Shown: positions 6,990 to 14,985, counted from the first letter of the stretch. The stretch: DNA of 18,151 bases from Lachnospiraceae bacterium (GCA_900771955.1 CAAGPW010000198.1:1-18151); one strand, 5' to 3'. Numbers and translations are program-made. The notes: generated by a model not told the origin, from the sequence alone.

Positions 6990-7002
6990 TGTATCAGATA
7001 CA
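6990..7002. promoter_or_regulatory. Operator-like palindrome TGTATC-A-GATACA upstream of the glucosidase
   Basis: A perfect 13-bp dyad with a single central base lies 63 bp upstream of the GH31 start. I found no clean sigma-A promoter beside it; only a TTGAAA at 6954-6959 with a poor -10 at long spacing. It could be the binding site of a sugar-responsive regulator. Two tandem copies of TAAAAAATCA (7031-7050) sit just before the ribosome binding site GAGGAGG. Confidence 0.35.
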
Positions 7003-7065
7003 TATAGCTGGTTAAAACAGAAGATAAACATAAAAAATCATAAAAAATCAGAGGAGGAACGCCCC

Positions 7066-9369
7066 ATGTTTGGAAAAATAACAGATTATAAATTAGAAGG
7101 TCAGAAGCTTATCATCCGTTTTGCAGAGCGCGAGGGTGTGGTGGAAGCAGTCACAGATGAGATCATAAATGTATTTTGCGGCTTTGAGACTATGGAACAC
7201 CGCTCAAAGGCGATCGAGGGCGATAAGCAGACAAAAACGGCAGTTACCGTTTCGCGTGACACGACCGGTATCGTTTTCATGACAAAAAAACTGCGGGTTC
7301 ACATTGCAGATGAATTTAAAGTGGATTTTTATGATGCAGAGGGAAAAATACTCTGCGAGGACTACCGCGGTAAGCGGGAATATGCCGAGCAGGTCAGTGA
7401 GGAATTTTTAGAGCTGATCCGTGCAGAAGGACATGATGTTGCAGACGGGGATGGACTTGATTATAAGATTCAGATCATAAAGAAAATGCAGGGGGATGAG
7501 AAGTTCTACGGGCTCGGGGACAAGACCGGATTCTTGGATAAGCGGCATTATGATTATGAGATGTGGAATTCCGATCTGCCGCAGGCGCATACAGATGCAT
7601 TCAAGGCGCTCTATAAATCCGTTCCGTTTTTTATCACACTGCGGGACACCTGCGTTTACGGACTGTTTTTTGACAATACTTACAAATCGTTTTTCAATAT
7701 GGCGAAGGAAAGTGAAAAATACTGCTTTTTTGGGGCAAACGCCGGAAACCTTGACTATTATTTTATCGGCGGGGCCACGATGCCGGATGTTGTGAAAAAC
7801 TATACGTATCTGACCGGACGCACACCGCTGCCGCAGCTTTGGACGCTCGGGTATCACCAGTCACGGTGGGGCTATGAGACGAAGGAGGAGATCCTTGACA
7901 TTGCAGAAAAATACCGTGAGTACGGGATTCCATGTGATACGATTCATTTTGACATTGACTACATGGACGGTTACCGTGTGTTTACCTGGAATGAAAAGAC
8001 ATTCGGAGCGCCGGGAGACGTGATAAAGCAGATCGCGGATATGGGATTTAAGACCGTGACGATCATTGATCCGGGCGTAAAGTTAGATCCGGGTTATGCA
8101 AAGTATGACGAGGGCATCGCTGGCGATTATTTTGCGAAGACGCCGGAGGGAGATGTCTATGTAAACGCAGTCTGGCCGGGAGATGCGGTCTATCCGGATT
8201 TTGGAAAGCCTGCGGTGCGTGCGTGGTGGGCGGATAATCAGAAATATCTGATCGATCTTGGCGTGCGCGGTGTCTGGAATGATATGAATGAACCGGCAAG
8301 CTTTAACGGCGAACTGCCACAGGATGTCGTATTTACCGATGAGGACAGACCGACAACACATGCGGCAATGCATAACGTATACGGACATCTGATGTCAAAG
8401 GCAACCTATGAAGGCCTGAAAAAGTGGGATAAAAGAAGACCATTTGTTATCACCCGTGCATGCTATGCAGGTTCACAGAAATACACGACTTTCTGGACCG
8501 GAGACAACCAGAGTCTCTGGGCGCATTTAGAGATGGCAGTTCCGCAGTTATGCAATATGGGATTAAGCGGACTTTCTTTTATCGGAACGGATGTCGGAGG
8601 CTTCGGGGCAGATGCGACCGGTGAACTTCTGGCGCGCTGGGTGCAGGTAGGCTGCTTTTCTCCGCTGTTCCGCAATCATTGTGCAAAGGGGAACATTCAT
8701 CAGGAGCCGTGGCTGTTTGGCGAGGAAGTGCGCAACATTTATAAAAAATATGTGGAGCTGCGTTACCGCCTGCTGCCGTATTTATATGATCTGTTCCGGG
8801 AGGAGGAAGAAAACGGAATGCCGGTCATAAGACCGCTTGTGCTGCATTATGAAAAGGATAAGGAAACATTTACACGCAATGATGAGTTTTTGTTTGGCGC
8901 GAACATGCTTGTTGCACCGGTAACAGAACAGGGTGTCCACAAAAAAATCGTTTACCTGCCAGAGGGTGAATGGTATGATTATGATACGAAAGAAAAAGTT
9001 TTCGGTGGAAACTATCTGTTAAAGGAGGCACCGCTTTCGGTATGCCCGATCTATGTGAAAGCGGGAACGATCCTGCCGAATTATGAGCCGATGCATTACA
9101 TCGGGGAAAAAGAGCTGGATACACTGGTGCTCGATGTTTATCCGGGAGAGGGAAGTTATGTAAACTATCAGGACAATGGCGAGGATTTTGCATATCGCGA
9201 TGGTGCATATAATTTATATCGTTTCACTCAAAAAGGCGGAGTGCTTACGATCGAGCTGATCCATGACGGATATGAGAAAAAATACCGGCAGTTTACCGTC
9301 TGCTTCGGAGGACAGAAACAGACCATTCCGTTTCACGGGGAGACGGTCACGGTAAAGCTGGAAGCTTAA
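7066..9369 (+). CDS. Glycoside hydrolase family 31 alpha-glucosidase
   Basis: Predicted retaining exo-alpha-glucosidase releasing glucose from the non-reducing end of alpha-gluco-oligosaccharides. The 767-aa length is typical of GH31. An N-terminal beta-sandwich (about 1-250) is followed by the catalytic barrel and C-terminal beta domains. The nucleophile is Asp406 in VWNDMNEPASF and the acid/base is Asp480 in FWTGDNQSLW. The substrate-binding block HFDIDYMDGY starts near residue 294 (Asp296, Asp298), and FRNHC follows later. No signal peptide is visible, so it acts in the cytosol on imported oligosaccharides. GAGGAGG lies 8 nt before the ATG. The patatin gene follows after 33 bp, indicating cotranscription. 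GH31 also contains alpha-xylosidases and others; the WNDMNEPASF form favours alpha-glucosidase. Confidence 0.93.
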   Translation: MFGKITDYKLEGQKLIIRFAEREGVVEAVTDEIINVFCGFETMEHRSKAIEGDKQTKTAVTVSRDTTGIVFMTKKLRVHIADEFKVDFYDAEGKILCEDYRGKREYAEQVSEEFLELIRAEGHDVADGDGLDYKIQIIKKMQGDEKFYGLGDKTGFLDKRHYDYEMWNSDLPQAHTDAFKALYKSVPFFITLRDTCVYGLFFDNTYKSFFNMAKESEKYCFFGANAGNLDYYFIGGATMPDVVKNYTYLTGRTPLPQLWTLGYHQSRWGYETKEEILDIAEKYREYGIPCDTIHFDIDYMDGYRVFTWNEKTFGAPGDVIKQIADMGFKTVTIIDPGVKLDPGYAKYDEGIAGDYFAKTPEGDVYVNAVWPGDAVYPDFGKPAVRAWWADNQKYLIDLGVRGVWNDMNEPASFNGELPQDVVFTDEDRPTTHAAMHNVYGHLMSKATYEGLKKWDKRRPFVITRACYAGSQKYTTFWTGDNQSLWAHLEMAVPQLCNMGLSGLSFIGTDVGGFGADATGELLARWVQVGCFSPLFRNHCAKGNIHQEPWLFGEEVRNIYKKYVELRYRLLPYLYDLFREEEENGMPVIRPLVLHYEKDKETFTRNDEFLFGANMLVAPVTEQGVHKKIVYLPEGEWYDYDTKEKVFGGNYLLKEAPLSVCPIYVKAGTILPNYEPMHYIGEKELDTLVLDVYPGEGSYVNYQDNGEDFAYRDGAYNLYRFTQKGGVLTIELIHDGYEKKYRQFTVCFGGQKQTIPFHGETVTVKLEA

Positions 9370-9402
9370 AAGCCTGGATCAAAACAAAGGGGGAGGAGAT
9401 TT

Positions 9403-10713
9403 ATGAAAAGAGCGATTGTACTTGGCGGAGGCGGAACCAGGGGTTCCTATGAGGTCGGGGTCTGGCGGGCACTGAATGAGCTTGAAATAGACTATCAGAT
9501 CGTGACCGGAACATCGATCGGCTCGATCAACGGCGTATTTATGGCGATCGGGGAATACGAACGGGCGTATATGCTCTGGGATACGATCCGGATGGAAAAT
9601 ATGATGGAGGACGGGATCAATCTGACGGAGACACTGGAAGGCATGCTGGAACAAAAGGATGCGATCCGCCCGTTCTTAAAAAAATATATGAAGAATAAAG
9701 GGGCAGATATTTCACCGTTTGATGCATTTATCGAGAATATGACAGATGAAAAGAAGCTGCGGGATTCCAAAGTGGATTTCGGACTGGTAACAACGCAGTT
9801 TCCGTCCTTAAAAGGCGTGGAACTGGCGAAAAATGAGATCCCGCAGGGAATGCTAAAGGATTATCTGCTGGCATCCTCTGCGATCTTTCCGCTGTTCCCG
9901 ATGCATAAGATCGGTACTGAGACTTATATTGACGGCTGTTATTACGATAATCTGCCGGTTGATTTTGCGATAAGGCTCGGTGCCGAGGAAGTGATCGCTG
10001 TGGATTTAAAGATAAATCCGACACATCCGGCTTATGCAAAACGCCCCTATGTGACCTATATAAAACCGACGCGTTCTCTTGGAACCATGATGAATTTTGA
10101 TCACACGCTTTTAATGGACAACATGGAGATGGGCTATCAGGATGCCATGAAAAAATTCGGCAGATACAGCGGATTTTTTTATACGTTTACCGATACAGAC
10201 TTTACTTTATGGGAAAAGGAAATCTCCACATTTTCACGCTGGATCGCAAAGCTGGAGGCACAGTTTTCGAGAAACCGTATTTCAAAGTTTGCGGGCGCAT
10301 TCGATGTAAGCACGGTATTTACAGAGCTGGAAGCCCACACGGACGGAAAAGTTTTGGATAAAAAGGATTACTTTATCCGCGGAGCAGAGACAGCGGCAGA
10401 AGTTCTGGGACTGGATGAAAAAAAGACATATGGTTTTTCGGAATTTGTTTCCTGTATACAAAATGCGGTTCTGCCGGAAGAAAGCTGTGCAGATGTCGCA
10501 GCCTTTGCGGCAAAAAGCCGACGGACCCTTCTTGCGAAGCTGGCGGAATGGAAACGGAAAGAAGAAAGCGCATACGCGGCATCCTGCATGTATCATGCAA
10601 TACGAAAGGGACTGGCTGCCGACACGGAGAAGATCGGACTGCTCACCGCATTTCCACGTGAACTGATCGCAGCATTATTTTTGTCTGCGTTTGGAATGGG
10701 AAATCAAGAATAG
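9403..10713 (+). CDS. Patatin-like phospholipase
   Basis: Serine acyl hydrolase of the patatin/RssA family, likely acting on phospholipids or other acyl esters. The 436-aa protein opens with the oxyanion-hole glycine loop GGGGTRG (8-14). The nucleophile elbow GTSIG follows at 36-40 with Ser38. The dyad Asp177 lies in IDGCYYDN, in place of the commoner DGG. The patatin core ends near residue 230. The remaining ~200 residues are helical and charged, with no domain I recognise. No signal peptide or membrane segment is apparent, so it is cytosolic or peripherally bound. A strong GGGAGGAG precedes the ATG. The gene follows the GH31 gene by 33 bp and is probably translated from the same message. 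Confidence 0.88.
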   Translation: MKRAIVLGGGGTRGSYEVGVWRALNELEIDYQIVTGTSIGSINGVFMAIGEYERAYMLWDTIRMENMMEDGINLTETLEGMLEQKDAIRPFLKKYMKNKGADISPFDAFIENMTDEKKLRDSKVDFGLVTTQFPSLKGVELAKNEIPQGMLKDYLLASSAIFPLFPMHKIGTETYIDGCYYDNLPVDFAIRLGAEEVIAVDLKINPTHPAYAKRPYVTYIKPTRSLGTMMNFDHTLLMDNMEMGYQDAMKKFGRYSGFFYTFTDTDFTLWEKEISTFSRWIAKLEAQFSRNRISKFAGAFDVSTVFTELEAHTDGKVLDKKDYFIRGAETAAEVLGLDEKKTYGFSEFVSCIQNAVLPEESCADVAAFAAKSRRTLLAKLAEWKRKEESAYAASCMYHAIRKGLAADTEKIGLLTAFPRELIAALFLSAFGMGNQE

Positions 10714-10773
10714 AGAAACGGGACAGGCGCGGCCCGCATATAGTATAGAGAAGTTAAATGCAGGAGCAGAGCA

Positions 10774-11241
10774 ATGGATTATAATATGGAAAATTATTTC
10801 CGTATGCAGCAGTCCGGTGGATATAAAATCCCCTTTTATATGGCATATCCCATGCAGGATGTCTATTTAAGCGAGATCGAATATGAAAGAGACAGGGAAC
10901 GCTTAAAAGAGATGTATCCGAAAGAGGCAAAGCGCATTCAGAAGGTGGTTGAGGAAGAATGTGACAAGATGGAATATGACGGGAGTTTGATGTTTGATGA
11001 ATATCCGGACCGGGTTATGGTGCAGAAGCTGTGTGACGATATCTATAAAACGGTGTATGAGAGCCCTGCGGCAGAAGTAAAGACAGAGGAATTCAGGGAT
11101 CGCAGGCCGGGCGGAGGATTCCCGCCGCCACCGCCGCCTCCGGGACCAAGACCGGGCGGACGTGATCTGATCGAGATCCTTCTGTTTGATGAGATGTTCC
11201 GCCGCCGCTGCCGTCATCAGAGATGCCGCAGATTCTGGTGA
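10774..11241 (+). CDS. Conserved-looking hypothetical protein with proline run
   Basis: A 155-aa protein of unknown function. The first ~110 residues are soluble, charged and rich in Tyr/Met (PFYMAYPMQDVYLSEIEYER, then a helical segment ending in EEECDKMEYDGSLMFDEYPD). A GGG-flanked stretch of seven prolines and PGPRPGG follows. The basic, Cys-containing tail is RRRCRHQRCRRFW. Proteins with this early Tyr/Met-rich segment are, from memory, widespread in clostridia and some may be spore-associated; I could not verify this. AGGAG sits 7 nt before the ATG. The gap to the patatin gene is 60 bp with no clear promoter or terminator, so it may be the last gene of that operon. The terminator at 11285-11322 follows. 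Confidence 0.75.
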   Translation: MDYNMENYFRMQQSGGYKIPFYMAYPMQDVYLSEIEYERDRERLKEMYPKEAKRIQKVVEEECDKMEYDGSLMFDEYPDRVMVQKLCDDIYKTVYESPAAEVKTEEFRDRRPGGGFPPPPPPPGPRPGGRDLIEILLFDEMFRRRCRHQRCRRFW

Positions 11242-11258
11242 TCCCGGAAAAGAAAGAC

Positions 11259-11287
11259 TTGAGGTTTTAACCGAAACGAATTACAAT
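11259..11287 (+). promoter_or_regulatory. Promoter of the 841-aa surface protein gene
   Basis: TTGAGG (11259-11264) and TACAAT (11282-11287) are spaced by exactly 17 nt. The predicted start, about 11294, falls inside the 5' arm of the terminator that ends the upstream operon. Transcripts starting here would lack most of that arm and so could not form the terminator. Confidence 0.6.
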
Positions 11288-11322
11288 ATAGCTATCGTGC
11301 TTTCGATAGCTATATTTTTTTT
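11285..11322 (+). terminator. Strong intrinsic terminator
   Basis: A perfect 13-bp stem, AATATAGCTATCG (11285-11297) with CGATAGCTATATT (11304-11316), closes a six-base TGCTTT loop and runs into eight T residues (11315-11322). It ends the operon that includes the 155-aa protein gene, and lies only 18 bp before the next start codon. Confidence 0.9.
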
Positions 11323-11340
11323 GAAAGAGAGGACACGCCT

Positions 11341-13866
11341 TTGAAAAAGGGATTTATAAAAGCCGGTATTCTGGTGGTCATATTTTTTGCGGCACTCATT
11401 TTTTTCAGCCTGATGACCAATCAGACCAATGAAGATCTTACGACAGATATGGCAAACGCCACTTTACCGATGATAGATTTGTATACAGGTGACACGGAGA
11501 TCAATGAACTGCATGGTTATACGACGCAGATGGATGCTTCCTATATGAGAGATACCATCACACCGGTCGGTGCGGACATGAAAGTGCCGGCGACCATTCA
11601 GACATTCGGAACGAATGTGGACGGGATCTCCTACAAGATCCGCAGTATGGACGGCCAGGATCTGATCGCAGAGGCGGAGATCACCGATTATACGGAAAAC
11701 GGAGGCCTTATTTCTGTTCAGATCCCGATTCAGAATCTGATCAAGGATGGCCAGGAATATAACCTGATTCTGGAACTGAAGCACAAAGATAAGACATACT
11801 ATTACTATACCAGAATCTTAAAGAGTGAGGATGCAAATGTAGAACCGTGTGTGGAGTTTGCAAAAAACTTCCATGATATGACCTTTGATGAGGAAAAATC
11901 CGCCGGCCTTGCGACTTATATGGAACCGGATGCAACGGCGGATAATTCTACCTTGAATAAAGTGACGATCCACTCCACATTAAGCCAGGTGACCTGGAAT
12001 CAGTTTAAGGGAGTTCCGCTCTCAGAACCTGCAGTTTCAGTCAAGGAGATCCAGGGCTCATACAATGTTGTGACACTTTCCTATGTCATGACATCAACCG
12101 GAGATAATGGAGAACTTGAATATTATAATGTAGAGGAATATTATCGAATCCGCTACACGGCTTCCCGCATTTATCTGTTGAATTTTGAGCGTACGATGAG
12201 TCAGATTTTCCGTGGTGAGAACGACAGCTTTTATGATGACTGTATACAGCTTGGCATCCGTTCGGGAGACATTGCCTATCAGTCGAATGAAAGCGGTTCG
12301 GTGGTCTGCTTTGTGCAGGAGGGCGAGCTGTGGAGCTATGATGAAAATAATGACCGGCTTTCCCAGGTATTCAGCTTCCGCGGATTTGAGGGAATTGACG
12401 CCAGGGAAAATTACGATCAGCATGATATCAAGATCATTGGCATTGATGAGGCGGGCAGCATCAATTTTGCGGTGTATGGTTATATGAACCGTGGCGAGCA
12501 TGAGGGAGAGGCCGGAATCGGAATCTACCATTTTGACAGTGTGGCAAATACGGTGGAGGAGGAGGCGTTTCTGCCGTCTGACCAGTCTTATCAGGTCATG
12601 AAGTCCAATATCGGACAGCTCATCTATGAAAATGAGGATAACAGCCTCTACATTATGATGGAGGGAACGGTATATAAGATAGACCTTTCCACCAGAGAGA
12701 CCGCGCAGGTGGTTTCCGGTCTGCATGAGGATTCCTATGCGGTTTCCGATACCAATGAGTATTTTGCGTATATTGACGGAAATGACAATAATGCGGCATC
12801 CCGGGTGCATGTGCTCGATTTTGCGGACGGAAGCGATTACACCATAGATGCCGGTGAAGGACAGTATATCCGGCCGCTCGGATTTATGCAGGGAGATTTC
12901 ATTTACGGTCTTGCAAGAGCTGACCAGGTGATGATGGATGCGGCTGGAACCGTGACATTTCCGATGTATAAGATCTGTATCATGGATATCGGCGCAGGGA
13001 CGCATGATGTTTTAAAGGAGTATCAGAAGGACGGGTATTTTATTTCCGGTATCCAGTTATCGGATTATACGATATATTTAAACCGTCTGACCTATAACGG
13101 TATGGCATATGTGCAGGCAGATGCGGACACGATCATGAACCGTGAGGGTGATGTGGAAAAACCGGTGGAGATCCATGAGACGAATACGGAGGAAAAAGAG
13201 ACGCAGTACCAGTTGAAGCTTGCGGAGGAGATCAGTGATACTTCACCGAAGCTTCTTACACCGAAGCAGATCGTGCTTGAGGAAAACCGTAATATTTCCA
13301 TAGAACTGCCGGCACAGGGCGAAAAATATTATGTATACAGCGCCGGAGAGGTGTGTCTGGCGACTTACAGTCTTCCGGAAGCAATCGGAAAGGCAAATGA
13401 CACGATGGGTGTTGTCATCGGCAATGGACAGAGTTACATCTGGAAGCGTGCAAGGAAGACGAACTGCCCGTCACTGCATGTTACAGTCGGCGATTCGGAT
13501 GCTGCCGGAAGCTCGATCGCAAAATGTATCAGTGCCCTGCTTCAGAGCAAGGACATCAACCTGAATGCGCAGGAATTGTTGAACAGCGGAGATACGCCGA
13601 AGCAGGTGCTCCAGGATTCCATGCAGGATTGCAGGATACTGGACCTTGGCGGATGCAGCGTGGAGGAGCTTTTGTATTATGTGAGCAACGGTACGCCGGT
13701 ATTTGCGATGACAAGTCAGAGTGATGCGGTACTGCTTGTAGGTTATGACGCAAACAGCATCGTATATTATGACCCGGTAACCGAAAAGAATGTGTCAAAG
13801 TCATTTGAAGAGGCGCAGGCACTGTTTTCCCAGGCGGGAGATACGTTTCTTACTTATATTGAATAA
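11341..13866 (+). CDS. Membrane-anchored protein with degenerate peptidase C39-like C-terminus
   Basis: An 841-aa protein with a TTG start, served by GAGAGG 8 nt upstream. A single N-terminal helix (about residues 7-27, ending before MTNQTNEDL) should anchor it with the bulk outside the cell. Residues 40-200 look like beta-rich domains and 200-620 carry repeated short strands (ELWSYDENNDRL, SLYIMMEGTVYKID, RVHVLDFADGSDY), suggesting a beta-propeller-like fold. The last ~150 residues resemble peptidase C39. VLLVGYDANSIVYYDP (797-812) keeps the fold signature and Asp811. Asp795 stands where the catalytic His is expected, and AAGSSIAKC (721-729) stands where the Cys-Gly motif is expected. It is therefore probably a binding or structural domain, not a protease. 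Function unknown. Confidence 0.82.
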   Translation: MKKGFIKAGILVVIFFAALIFFSLMTNQTNEDLTTDMANATLPMIDLYTGDTEINELHGYTTQMDASYMRDTITPVGADMKVPATIQTFGTNVDGISYKIRSMDGQDLIAEAEITDYTENGGLISVQIPIQNLIKDGQEYNLILELKHKDKTYYYYTRILKSEDANVEPCVEFAKNFHDMTFDEEKSAGLATYMEPDATADNSTLNKVTIHSTLSQVTWNQFKGVPLSEPAVSVKEIQGSYNVVTLSYVMTSTGDNGELEYYNVEEYYRIRYTASRIYLLNFERTMSQIFRGENDSFYDDCIQLGIRSGDIAYQSNESGSVVCFVQEGELWSYDENNDRLSQVFSFRGFEGIDARENYDQHDIKIIGIDEAGSINFAVYGYMNRGEHEGEAGIGIYHFDSVANTVEEEAFLPSDQSYQVMKSNIGQLIYENEDNSLYIMMEGTVYKIDLSTRETAQVVSGLHEDSYAVSDTNEYFAYIDGNDNNAASRVHVLDFADGSDYTIDAGEGQYIRPLGFMQGDFIYGLARADQVMMDAAGTVTFPMYKICIMDIGAGTHDVLKEYQKDGYFISGIQLSDYTIYLNRLTYNGMAYVQADADTIMNREGDVEKPVEIHETNTEEKETQYQLKLAEEISDTSPKLLTPKQIVLEENRNISIELPAQGEKYYVYSAGEVCLATYSLPEAIGKANDTMGVVIGNGQSYIWKRARKTNCPSLHVTVGDSDAAGSSIAKCISALLQSKDINLNAQELLNSGDTPKQVLQDSMQDCRILDLGGCSVEELLYYVSNGTPVFAMTSQSDAVLLVGYDANSIVYYDPVTEKNVSKSFEEAQALFSQAGDTFLTYIE

Positions 13867-14049
13867 TAAGCTTTTGTGTATCTTTTGGGATTGTTGAAAT
13901 ATAATATGATATACGTATTCTTTTTCCCGTGGCAGCGTTTGCCGGAGCAACGACGGCTGAAGTATATGTGATGCCACCATAAAATTGTATAGAAAATTAG
14001 GTCGTTATGTGACGCTTTTGTTGATAATGGCAGATTTCCCAGAAAGCTA
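13867..14049. other. Gene-free stretch with possible RNA structure
   Basis: No coding frame with a ribosome binding site is apparent. A TATAAT lies at 13900-13905 without a good -35. Nested complementary segments follow: GTGG (13929-13932) with CCAC (13974-13977), CAGC (13933-13936) with GCTG (13956-13959), and GTTTGC (13937-13942) with GCAAC around a CGGA loop. No U-tract terminator follows closely. I do not recognise any riboswitch or known small RNA. Confidence 0.3.
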
Positions 14050-14078
14050 TTGCAAATTTATGCGGAATAAGGTATATT
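14050..14078 (+). promoter_or_regulatory. Promoter of the HPr-like/DUF6465 operon
   Basis: TTGCAA (14050-14055) and TATATT (14073-14078) are spaced by 17 nt. The predicted start, near 14085, leaves a leader of about 34 nt before the ATG at 14119. Confidence 0.65.
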
Positions 14079-14118
14079 ACAGTTTGTACCACAACATAAG
14101 GAAGTGTAAGAGGACGAG

Positions 14119-14376
14119 ATGAGTAGAAAAAAAGAAGTAATCGTATCAGATGTTTCTAAAAAGCACGATAATCCTATTGCAGAATTAGTACAGGTTGCAT
14201 GCTGTTTTGACAGTGAGATTATTTTAGAAAGCAATAATCGTAAGATTAACGCAAAAAGTATTATGGGGATTATGGCGTTCAATCCGACGGTCGGCATGTC
14301 AGTGGACATTGTTGTAGACGGAAAGGACGAAGAAGAAGCATTACAGGCAATGGAAAAATTTTTGGTTTGTGAATAA
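14119..14376 (+). CDS. HPr-like phosphocarrier family protein, atypical active site
   Basis: An 85-aa protein with the HPr fold along its whole length. HPr is the PTS phosphocarrier phosphorylated at His15 by enzyme I and, in Firmicutes, at Ser46 by HPr kinase. Alignment by eye with B. subtilis HPr puts His16 at the His15 position and Ser47 (KSIMGIM) at Ser46. The active-site context reads KKHDNPIAEL instead of GIHARPA, so the conserved Arg17 becomes Asn18 and Ala16 becomes Asp17. The last third (VDGKDEEEALQAMEKFL) is canonical. No enzyme I or other PTS gene is nearby. AGAGGA lies close (4 nt) before the ATG. It probably acts as a regulatory or specialised paralogue, not the general HPr. Confidence 0.85.
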   Translation: MSRKKEVIVSDVSKKHDNPIAELVQVACCFDSEIILESNNRKINAKSIMGIMAFNPTVGMSVDIVVDGKDEEEALQAMEKFLVCE

Positions 14377-14396
14377 TTGAATTGGGAGGATTTACA

Positions 14397-14942
14397 ATGA
14401 AAAAGAGACCAGCGAAAACTGTAACAGCAAAAACACAGCCGATGGCTGCAGCAGGTGCGGCAAAGGCAGCAGAGCCGGTAAAGGCTGACAAGGTACAGGA
14501 AGTAAAAAACGAAGTTAAAGCTGAAGTAGAAGAAACTGCAAAGGCAACACTTGAAGAGGCAAAAAAGGCAGAGGAAAAGATTTCAGAAAAGGTCAATGAG
14601 GCAGCAGCCAAAGCAACAGAGATTGCAACGGAGAAAGCGGAAGAGACCAAGACTGCAGTTAAGGCGGCTGCAAAGAAAACGGCAGAAAAGGTAGTAGCTG
14701 CGAAGAAAACAGCCGTAACCAAAAAGGCAGAAAAAACACCGCTTGTACCGCAGATCTATCTTCAGTTTGCAGGTAATGAAGCTGATCAGGAAAGTATTGT
14801 GAATGCGATCAAGGACAAATATGTTGCAGAGGGACACAGAGCAAGTGCGATCAAATCCCTTCAGATCTATCTGAAACCGGAAGAAAATGCTGCATATTAT
14901 GTCATCAACCAGAAGAGTATGGGAATGGTTCCTTTATTCTAA
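14397..14942 (+). CDS. Lys/Ala-rich helical protein with DUF6465-type C-terminus
   Basis: A 181-aa protein. GGGAGGA lies 6 nt before the ATG at 14397; an in-frame TTG at 14382 precedes that site and is rejected as the start. Residues 1 to ~110 are almost only Ala, Lys, Glu, Thr and Val in a highly charged helical pattern, reminiscent of histone H1-like or coiled-coil tails. The C-terminal ~65 residues (PQIYLQFAGNEADQESIVNAI to the end MGMVPLF) form a compact domain matching, from memory, DUF6465 of Lachnospiraceae. Its function is unknown. It starts 20 bp after the HPr-like gene, so the two are cotranscribed. The basic tail might bind nucleic acid or polyanionic wall polymers; this is inference. 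Confidence 0.8.
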   Translation: MKKRPAKTVTAKTQPMAAAGAAKAAEPVKADKVQEVKNEVKAEVEETAKATLEEAKKAEEKISEKVNEAAAKATEIATEKAEETKTAVKAAAKKTAEKVVAAKKTAVTKKAEKTPLVPQIYLQFAGNEADQESIVNAIKDKYVAEGHRASAIKSLQIYLKPEENAAYYVINQKSMGMVPLF

Positions 14943-14985
14943 AAAAGAAAATTTATACATACGATTGTTATAATCATAATTGAAC

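Noticed and set aside
10714..10773. Separate promoter for the 155-aa gene (TATAGT at 10739-10744)
   Set aside because: No -35 element at a workable distance; the gene is more simply read from the upstream operon.
12094..13005. A 303-codon open frame on the minus strand
   Set aside because: It is antisense to the 841-aa gene, has no ribosome binding site and an implausible composition. It follows from codon bias of the real gene.
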